Part shown: piece after piece, positions 6,751 to 11,903 of the stretch
Position numbering within the stretch: position 1 is the stretch's first letter
Layout of the letters: every line of letters begins with the position of its first letter
Origin: W1P20-047 sp051878795
GTDB lineage: Bacteria > Actinomycetota > Coriobacteriia > Coriobacteriales > Eggerthellaceae
Reading direction: 5' to 3'
DNA: 18,080 bases
NCBI GenBank assembly: GCA_051878795.1
Contig: JBJEKU010000034.1
Span: 1 to 18,080, forward strand
Program-made: the position numbers and the translations under genes
The notes under the pieces: generated by a model
Seen by the model: the letters and a program-made list of their open reading frames with translations, nothing else
Database searches by the model: none
What the model was told of the DNA's origin: nothing

Positions 6751-7601
6751 TGAGCATTGATCTCGATGTGCTTTCCAGCTCCTCCGCCCGCGTTGCGGTA
6801 ATCGGCGGCGGGAAGATGGGGGAGGCCATCCTGGGCGGATGGATCAAGGCGCAATCAGGTGCAGCAGCGTCCTGGTCTGCCGACTGCTTTACCGTGGTCG
6901 AGCCCGATGACGCGCGCAGGGAATACCTTGAAAGCGAATACGGAGTGCGCTGTGTTGCCGATGTTGCGCTTCTGGAAGCGGCGGATATGTTCCTCTTGGC
7001 AGTGAAACCGCAGGTAATGCCCGCCGTGCTCCCAGGTGTTGCGGCGCTCCCCGGTGCGGGCGGAGCCCTGTTCGTGAGCATTGCCGCAGGCCTTTCCACG
7101 GCAAAGCTGGAATCCCAATTGCCAGAGGGCTCTCATCTGGTGCGCGTCATGCCGAATGTCGCCCTTCTAGTTGAAAAGGGTGCTACTACCCTGTGCGCAG
7201 GTTCTTGCGCTACCCATGAAGAGCTTTCCTTCGTCAGGGATCTGTTCGGCTGCATCGGCGATGCCTTCGTCATCGACGAAGAACAGATGGATATCACCTG
7301 CGCAATCAACGGCAGCGGTCCTGCATATGCAGCCGCGATGGTCGAAGCGCTTGCCGCCGCCGCGGCCCAGGCAGGTTTGGACGCCGATCTTGCCGAGCGC
7401 CTCGCTGCGCAGACCGTGTACGGTGCGGGTGCGCTCATGGTAGAGCGCGGGCAGTCCGCCGAAGAGACCCGCATCGCGGTGAGCAGTCCCGGCGGCACCA
7501 CCCTTGCGGCACTTGCGGCGATGGAGGATGGCGGCTTTTCCGACTCGCTCGCAGCCGGCGTCAAAGCGGCGATTGTGCGTTCTAAGGAGCTGGGTGCATG
7601 A
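6750..7601 (+). CDS. proC: Pyrroline-5-carboxylate reductase (ProC)
   Basis: Catalyses the last step of proline synthesis, NAD(P)H-dependent reduction of 1-pyrroline-5-carboxylate. The 283-residue protein has the Rossmann motif VAVIGGGKMGEAILGGW (15-31), LAVKPQ (83-88), and the C-terminal family signature GSGPAYAAAMVEAL (188-201) through QTVYGAGALM and SSPGGTTLAAL (245-255). The start at 6750 is chosen because it overlaps the sepF stop (TAATG), has GGGAGTGAGG just upstream, and gives a normal length; upstream in-frame codons would run inside sepF. Its TGA overlaps the yggT ATG (ATGA). In Firmicutes and actinobacteria proC is a usual passenger in the sepF cluster. Confidence 0.96.
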   Translation: MSIDLDVLSSSSARVAVIGGGKMGEAILGGWIKAQSGAAASWSADCFTVVEPDDARREYLESEYGVRCVADVALLEAADMFLLAVKPQVMPAVLPGVAALPGAGGALFVSIAAGLSTAKLESQLPEGSHLVRVMPNVALLVEKGATTLCAGSCATHEELSFVRDLFGCIGDAFVIDEEQMDITCAINGSGPAYAAAMVEALAAAAAQAGLDADLAERLAAQTVYGAGALMVERGQSAEETRIAVSSPGGTTLAALAAMEDGGFSDSLAAGVKAAIVRSKELGA

Positions 7602-7855
7602 TTTCCCTGCTTATCGTGAAATTAGGGAACCTCTACTCTATGGTCATCGTCATTTATTGCATTTTGACCTGGGTCCCTATAAACGGTGGCGGTATCCTGA
7701 TGGATGTCAAAACCTTTTTCGAGAAGATTACCGAACCATATTTGAATTTGTTCAGGAAGTTGATCCCTCCTATTGGAGGTGTGGTGGATATCACCCCTAT
7801 CATCGCTCTTCTTGTACTACAATTTGTCGTTAGTTTTCTGGCAAGAATTCTGTAA
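7598..7855 (+). CDS. yggT: YggT/YlmG family membrane protein
   Basis: Small integral membrane protein of 85 residues. Homologues lie next to sepF in many Gram-positive genomes and are linked to division or membrane-protein assembly, but no reaction is known. Two hydrophobic segments are visible, about 2-24 (ISLLIVKLGNLYSMVIVIYC) and 66-85 (TPIIALLVLQFVVSFLARIL), separated by a cytoplasmic-type loop with the family motif TEPYLNLFRKLIPPIGGVVDITPI. The start overlaps the proC stop by 4 bases and AAGGAG is at 7584-7589. Codon use is more AT-rich than in neighbouring genes, as often seen for membrane proteins. Confidence 0.92.
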   Translation: MISLLIVKLGNLYSMVIVIYCILTWVPINGGGILMDVKTFFEKITEPYLNLFRKLIPPIGGVVDITPIIALLVLQFVVSFLARIL

Positions 7856-7899
7856 ACCCATGGGCAGGCCGCCTATTGTAATGAAGGGAAGAAATACCG

Positions 7900-8622
7900 A
7901 TGGCACTTACTTCTACCGATGTGAACAACCAGTCTTTCTCCATCGAGCGCAAGGGCTACGATGTCGGCCAGGTCGATGACTTCCTGGAGATCGTCGCCGC
8001 TGAATTCGATGCTCTGAACGCCGAGATCGAAGACCTCCGTGAAAAGCTGCGCACCGCTCGCGAGGAAGCTCCTGCAACCGAATCCTCCTTCGGTGTTTCC
8101 CGCTTTGAACTGGACAAGCGCGATGCCCGTATCCGCGAGCTGGAGGGTGCCCTGTCCGAACGCCGCGCAGACGACTCTGCAATCGCCCAGGCCCTGATCA
8201 TCGCCCAGCGTTCTGCCGACGAGGTTATCGCCAATGCCAACGCCAACGCGGAAATGACCCGTCGCGATGCAGAGGACGAAGCCCAGCGCATCCTGGATAA
8301 GGCTTCCGCCGAAAAGCAGCGCATCCTGGACGAAATCAAGAAGCTGGAAGACGATCGCGAGGACGCTCGCAGCCGCTATGCCGATCTGCTGAACGACTTC
8401 ATCAGCAGCTCCCAGGACATCCTGGTGGAACTGGAGGGCAAGCGCCTCATCACCGCAAAGCGCCCCTATACCCCCGTTGCAACCCAGGCGCCTGCTGCCG
8501 TATACGCTCCTTCCGGTGCAACCGTCGCCGCACCTTCCATCCCCAGGCCTTCTCAGGTGGAAAAGGACTTCAGCGGCTTCGGCGATACCGAAGATTCCTT
8601 CGATATGGACGACCTGGATTAA
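7900..8622 (+). CDS. divIVA: DivIVA/Wag31-family polar and septal coiled-coil protein
   Basis: Scaffold protein that senses negatively curved membrane and organises polar growth and septum placement in Gram-positive bacteria. The 240-residue protein starts with the membrane-binding module (FSIERKGYDVGQVDDFLE, 13-30, matching the GYxxxxVDxFL family signature), continues as a coiled coil from about 31 to 53, a short linker, and a long charged coiled coil at about 66-185. The tail is Pro/Ala-rich and ends with an acidic FGDTEDSFDMDDLD segment. GAAGGGAAG is about 11 bases upstream of the ATG. Its TAA is followed with no gap by the TTG of yggU. The 44 bases before it hold no clear promoter, so it is probably co-transcribed with proC-yggT. 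Confidence 0.95.
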   Translation: MALTSTDVNNQSFSIERKGYDVGQVDDFLEIVAAEFDALNAEIEDLREKLRTAREEAPATESSFGVSRFELDKRDARIRELEGALSERRADDSAIAQALIIAQRSADEVIANANANAEMTRRDAEDEAQRILDKASAEKQRILDEIKKLEDDREDARSRYADLLNDFISSSQDILVELEGKRLITAKRPYTPVATQAPAAVYAPSGATVAAPSIPRPSQVEKDFSGFGDTEDSFDMDDLD

Positions 8623-8922
8623 TTGGCCGGCAAGTCCAAACAGATCATCGCTGTGCACGTCACGCCCCGATCGGGGCGTGATGCCGTTATGGGTATTCGC
8701 GATGATTCGAATGGCCAGCCCGTTGTGCAGGTGAAGGTGAAGGCGGCACCTGAAGGCGGGAAGGCGAATGCAGGGGTATGCGCGGCAATCGCCAAATCCA
8801 TCGGTGTTTCCAAAAGCTGCGTCAGCGTGTATCGAGGCGATACCGCACGTACCAAGCTCATCGAGTTGGATGTGAGCGAGGCGGGAGTGAGGGAGTGGAT
8901 GGATTCGCTCGAACGCATGTAA
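8623..8922 (+). CDS. yggU: YggU/DUF167 family protein
   Basis: Conserved 99-residue protein of unknown function (E. coli YggU family). The family motifs are visible: VHVTPRSGRDAV (11-22, like PxAxxxxI in relatives), VQVKVKAAPEGGKANAGV (35-52) and the closing VSVYRGDTARTKLIEL (67-82). The TTG at 8623 directly follows the divIVA stop and gives the usual length, but there is no strong ribosome site, so translation probably depends on reinitiation after divIVA. A GTG at 8653 is a less likely alternative. A 22-bp perfect palindrome lies at 8660-8681 inside the first conserved motif. The gene closes the sepF cluster and is followed by a strong hairpin. Confidence 0.9.
   Translation: MAGKSKQIIAVHVTPRSGRDAVMGIRDDSNGQPVVQVKVKAAPEGGKANAGVCAAIAKSIGVSKSCVSVYRGDTARTKLIELDVSEAGVREWMDSLERM
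8660..8681. repeat. 22-bp perfect palindrome inside yggU
   Basis: TCACGCCCCGA is followed immediately by its reverse complement TCGGGGCGTGA. As RNA it makes a 9-bp GC-rich stem with a GATC loop about 37 bases into yggU. No T run follows, so it is not an intrinsic terminator. Confidence 0.7.
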
Positions 8923-8982
8923 CGCGAATGCGGCTCTTGCCGGATAGTACTGGGTTTCCTGCCGGGAACAATATGCAAGCGT

Positions 8983-9016
8983 CGCAGAATCGCCTTCTCG
9001 TGGGGGCGATTCTGCG
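8983..9016. terminator. Shared terminator-like hairpin between yggU (+) and rnpB (-)
   Basis: CGCAGAATCGCC (8983-8994) pairs perfectly with GGCGATTCTGCG (9005-9016) over 12 bp with a 10-base loop. On the plus strand it is followed by GTTTCC, on the minus strand by ACGCTTGC, so neither side has a strong U tract; the plus side is better. It lies 60 bases past yggU and 73 bases past the rnpB 3' end, a typical place for a bidirectional terminator of convergent genes. Confidence 0.6.
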
Positions 9017-9088
9017 GTTTCCGTTCGGGCCCCTGACGGTTACGGTGATGCGGTATCCATGATGGCTTGCGGAAATCGCAAAGAGGTT

Positions 9089-9442
9089 GGAGCGGGCCTG
9101 TAAGCCGGGTTCTGTCGTTTAAGACAACCATTTATCTACTGCGCATGTCACCATGCGCCTCTAGCATGCAACCCGAACGCGCGAAAGGGCTGTCGCATAG
9201 CGTTCCTATTTGCACTTGCTTCGGATGGGGTTTTCCAAGCCACGCTGTTGCCAGCGCGCTGGTGCGCTCTTACCGCACCGTTTCAGCTTTTCCTTAGCGC
9301 CGAAGCGCTAGTGGGAGTCTTCTTTTCTGCGGCACTTTCCGTCGGGTCGCCCCGCCCAGCCGTTAGCTGGCATCCTGCCCTCTGAAGCCCGGACTTTCCT
9401 CATCCCTGCCAGGCAGGTCCGCGGTTGTCCAGCCCGCTCGCG
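9089..9442 (-). ncRNA. rnpB: RNase P RNA (rnpB), bacterial type A
   Basis: Catalytic RNA of ribonuclease P, which matures tRNA 5' ends. Read on the minus strand, the transcript opens with GAGCGGGCTGG and closes with CAGGCCCGCTC, forming helix P1. The universally conserved GAGGAAAGTCCGGGC is at 9401-9387, and the conserved 3' block with ACAGAA, CCCGGCTTACAGGCCCGC is at about 9117-9092. The interior contains the conserved GAAACGGTGCGGTAAGAGCGCACC region. At about 354 nt it has the normal length. The ends are set from P1 and are good to a few bases. A -10 element (TAGAAT) lies 5-7 bases upstream. It is divergent to thiN and convergent with yggU. Confidence 0.96.
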
Positions 9443-9446
9443 TGAT

Positions 9447-9455
9447 ATTCTAACA
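9447..9455 (-). promoter_or_regulatory. rnpB: Extended -10 element (TGTTAGAAT) of rnpB
   Basis: On the minus strand the bases read TGTTAGAAT, an extended -10 (TGn plus TAGAAT), followed by about 7 bases and then the 5' end of the RNase P RNA. No good -35 is visible at 16-18 bases, which fits the extended -10. The same bases read TATTCT on the plus strand and could serve thiN. Confidence 0.65.
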
Positions 9456-9477
9456 GAACAGGATGGGAAGGATGACC

Positions 9478-10164
9478 ATGTCGGCAGCAGCTTTGGTGGG
9501 AGCCACCGATTTCAACGAGGATCATTTCCTGAGCATGGAATTCGATTGCGTGATTGCCGTCGATGGAGGCTATGCCAGCTTGAAGAAGGCGGGAGTGCAG
9601 CCCGATTACGTGTTGGGCGACTTCGATTCCCTGGGCTTCGTTCCCGATGATGATGGGGTGAGATGCTTCTCCCCTGAAAAGGATGAAAGCGACATGCAGC
9701 TTGCCTTGTGCTTAGCCGAAGAACAGGGCTTCGGACCCCTGTATCTGTATGGTGCCTTTGCCGGGAGGATAGACCACACCATCGCCAATATCCAGCTTCT
9801 TGCCCGCTATGCGCGGAAGGGTTCGTCTCTGGTCGGGATCGGCGATGCTTTCGCCATGGTGATGCTCGACGGCAAGGGTTTGAATACGATCTGCTTTAAG
9901 GAATTCGATCCCTGCATTTTGGATAGCACCCCCTATGGGCGCTTCATATCGGTGTTCGCATACGGTGGAACCGCTTCGGGAGCGACCGAGCGGGGTTTGA
10001 AGTACCATCTCTGCAACGCGCCGCTTCCCGATGATTGCTCTCTCGGGCTTTCCAACGAATTCACAGGCAGCGAGGTTTCCATCCGCTTGGAAGGGGGTAA
10101 TGTCCTGGTGGTCTTTTCCCTCGGGGCATTGCCGTATATGAAAGTCGATCATCGCTTTATCTGA
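9478..10164 (+). CDS. thiN: Thiamine diphosphokinase (thiamine pyrophosphokinase)
   Basis: Transfers pyrophosphate from ATP to thiamine, giving the cofactor thiamine diphosphate. The 228-residue protein has AVDGGYASL (27-35), GDFDSL (47-52), DESDMQLAL (69-77, the DxxD-type site), GRIDHTIANIQLL (96-108), and a C-terminal sandwich domain with GLKYHL, GLSNEF and VSIRLEGGNVLVV, all family hallmarks. The ATG at 9478 is chosen because GGGAAGG (9465-9471) sits 6 bases before it; ATGs at 9463 and 9472 are in frame but poorly spaced from that site. No TPP riboswitch fits in the short gap to rnpB. thiD follows 13 bases later, so the pair probably form one operon of thiamine kinases. Confidence 0.93.
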   Translation: MSAAALVGATDFNEDHFLSMEFDCVIAVDGGYASLKKAGVQPDYVLGDFDSLGFVPDDDGVRCFSPEKDESDMQLALCLAEEQGFGPLYLYGAFAGRIDHTIANIQLLARYARKGSSLVGIGDAFAMVMLDGKGLNTICFKEFDPCILDSTPYGRFISVFAYGGTASGATERGLKYHLCNAPLPDDCSLGLSNEFTGSEVSIRLEGGNVLVVFSLGALPYMKVDHRFI

Positions 10165-10177
10165 AAGGAATCCGAAC

Positions 10178-11104
10178 ATGCGCCCTTTGCCCGGAATGAT
10201 CTGCGCCATCAATCGCGCGAAAGAGAAGCAATCGCAAGCCGACGGCATCTGGGACCCTTCGATGGGCGAGGGCGTGGAAATCCCCTCGGTTCTGAGCATC
10301 GCCGGGTCCGATTCGAGCGGTGGAGCCGGCATCCAAGCGGATATCAAGACCATCCAGGCATTCGGCCTGTTCGCGCAGACGGCCATCACGGCGTTGACGG
10401 CGCAGAATACCACCGGGGTCTTCGGTATCCAAGACGTGGATCCTGATTTCGTGCGTAGGCAGGTCGATGTGGTGTTCGACGATATCCGACCGCAGGCTGT
10501 GAAGGTGGGTATGGTCTCATCTTCCGGAATCGCGGAAGCTATTGCGCATTCGCTTGCCGAAAACGACGCACGCAATGTGGTAGTCGACCCTGTCATGGTT
10601 TCCACGAGCGGTTCATCGCTCATGGCCGACGAGACCGTGCGGACCTTGGTGGATAGCCTATTCCCGCTCGCGGACCTGCTCACGCCGAACATCCCTGAAG
10701 CCGAAGCGCTCTGCGGGATGCGGATCGAGGGCGAGGCGGATATGCTCCGCGCAGCGAAAGCCGTACATGGGATGATGCGCCCCGATGCGTGGGTGCTCGT
10801 GAAAGGCGGTCACTCGAAGGACAATGCCGATGACTTGCTATATGGCCCCGACGGCGCAACATGGATCCGCGGAAAGCGCATTGCGACGGAAAACAGCCAC
10901 GGGACCGGCTGCTCCCTTTCGAGTGCCATCGCCTGCGGTTTGGCGCGCGGCCTGGGAATGGAATGCAGCGTCCGCCATGCGAAAGCATACCTGAGCGGTG
11001 CTTTGCAGCATGATTCGAAATTAGGGAAGGGAAACGGCCCGCTCGACCACATGTGGCGGTATCGTCCGCTATTCCCGTGCGAAACAGCAGACAGAATCTG
11101 CTAG
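10178..11104 (+). CDS. thiD: Hydroxymethylpyrimidine/phosphomethylpyrimidine kinase (ThiD)
   Basis: Ribokinase-family enzyme phosphorylating HMP to HMP-P and HMP-PP for thiamine synthesis or pyrimidine salvage. The 308-residue product has SIAGSDSSGGAGIQADIKT (40-58), the HMP-site region TALTAQNTTGV (71-81), KVGMVSS (109-115), VVDPVMVSTSG (135-145), the PEAEAL block and the catalytic anion-hole motif GTGCSLSSAIA (242-252). Usual length is about 260-270; the surplus is a 35-residue N-terminal extension. The ATG at 10178 has AAAGGA upstream; ATG 10262 would give a family-length N terminus but has a poor site. The last bases of the stop codon (TAG, 11102-11104) are also the start of the tal -10 element. 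Confidence 0.94.
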   Translation: MRPLPGMICAINRAKEKQSQADGIWDPSMGEGVEIPSVLSIAGSDSSGGAGIQADIKTIQAFGLFAQTAITALTAQNTTGVFGIQDVDPDFVRRQVDVVFDDIRPQAVKVGMVSSSGIAEAIAHSLAENDARNVVVDPVMVSTSGSSLMADETVRTLVDSLFPLADLLTPNIPEAEALCGMRIEGEADMLRAAKAVHGMMRPDAWVLVKGGHSKDNADDLLYGPDGATWIRGKRIATENSHGTGCSLSSAIACGLARGLGMECSVRHAKAYLSGALQHDSKLGKGNGPLDHMWRYRPLFPCETADRIC

Positions 11105-11107
11105 AAT
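11099..11107 (+). promoter_or_regulatory. tal: Extended -10 element (TGCTAGAAT) of tal-rho
   Basis: TGCTAGAAT overlaps the thiD stop codon and matches the rnpB extended -10 (TGTTAGAAT) in all but one base. A start near 11114 gives a leader of about 100 bases before tal. No convincing -35 is seen. Confidence 0.5.
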
Positions 11108-11118
11108 GTAGGCGTTCT

Positions 11119-11137
11119 ATGCTTCCAAAGGAAGCGT
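11119..11137 (+). other. Hairpin at the predicted 5' end of the tal-rho mRNA
   Basis: GCTTCC and GGAAGC close an AAA loop; AT/GT flanks extend the stem to 8 bp with one wobble. It is followed by CGTTTG, too few T for a clear terminator. It would sit within about 10 bases of the predicted transcript start, so an mRNA-stabilising or regulatory role is as likely as thiD termination. Confidence 0.4.
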
Positions 11138-11216
11138 CGTTTGAATCCCAGTCAGAATCCAGTTCGCGCGTGCGTCTGTTTGCCATGCGTATGCGCGGCT
11201 TTTGAAGGAGGACTAC

Positions 11217-11903
11217 ATGAAGTTCTTTCTGGACACCGCGGATCTCGCCGAGATCGAAGAAGCTGCCAGCTGGGGCGCTTTGGCCGGTGTAACCACGAAT
11301 CCGTCCCTGTATGCGAAGATCGGCGGCAGGTCGGAAAACTTCCATGCGCACATGAAGCGCATCTGCGAGATCGTCGGCCCCGACTGCCCTGTTTCTGCAG
11401 AATCCGTTGCCATGACCCGCGATGAAATCGTCCGCGACGGTCTGGAGCTTGCAGAAATCGCAGACAACATCGTGGTGAAGATCCCCACCATGGTAGAAGG
11501 CCTTGCCGCAACCCGCGCCCTGGCCGAACAGAACGTTCCCGTCAACATGACCCTGTGCTTCAGCGTTCCCCAGGCATTGCTGGCAGCGCGTGCAGGCGCC
11601 CGTTATATCAGCCCCTTTATCGGCCGCTTCGACGATATTTCCGATGATGGCCTGGCTCAGGTGGGCAACATCGTCCAGGCAATCGGCAACTACGACTTCA
11701 CCAACAACACGGTGAATGGCGAGCAGGTCGAAATCATCGCAGCATCCGTTCGTAGCGCCAACCATGTTACCCAGTGCGCGCTCATGGGCGCCGATATCGC
11801 CACCGTTCCTTTCGCTGTCCTGAAGAAGATGGTCCAGCATCCCCTGACCGATCGCGGCCTTGATTCCTTCATGAAGGACTGGGAGAAGGTACAGAACGCA
11901 TGA
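11217..11903 (+). CDS. tal: Transaldolase (short TalC/FSA-type subfamily)
   Basis: Class I aldolase-type TIM barrel moving dihydroxyacetone units between sugar phosphates in the pentose phosphate pathway. The 228-residue protein starts MKFFLDTADLAEI, has GVTTNPSLYAK (24-34), VVKIPTMVEGL (86-96) with Schiff-base K88, and GARYISPFIGRFDD (127-140). The family contains transaldolases and fructose-6-phosphate aldolases; E62 (in PVSAES) and F134 (in SPFIGR) match transaldolase, whereas the aldolase has Gln and Tyr there, so transaldolase is favoured. ATG 11217 follows AAGGAGGA (11205-11212); the TTG at 11202 is rejected. Its stop overlaps the rho start by 4 bases. Confidence 0.92.
   Translation: MKFFLDTADLAEIEEAASWGALAGVTTNPSLYAKIGGRSENFHAHMKRICEIVGPDCPVSAESVAMTRDEIVRDGLELAEIADNIVVKIPTMVEGLAATRALAEQNVPVNMTLCFSVPQALLAARAGARYISPFIGRFDDISDDGLAQVGNIVQAIGNYDFTNNTVNGEQVEIIAASVRSANHVTQCALMGADIATVPFAVLKKMVQHPLTDRGLDSFMKDWEKVQNA

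Noticed and set aside
9067..9297. Plus-strand open frame in the rnpB region
   Set aside because: The stretch is the reverse complement of RNase P RNA, whose conserved blocks are unmistakable.
9443..9477. TPP riboswitch upstream of thiN-thiD
   Set aside because: Only about 35 bases separate rnpB from thiN, far less than a THI element needs, and no CTGAGA-type core is present there.
10680..11840. 386-codon minus-strand open frame
   Set aside because: Antisense to thiD and tal; no recognisable motif and no ribosome site considered convincing.
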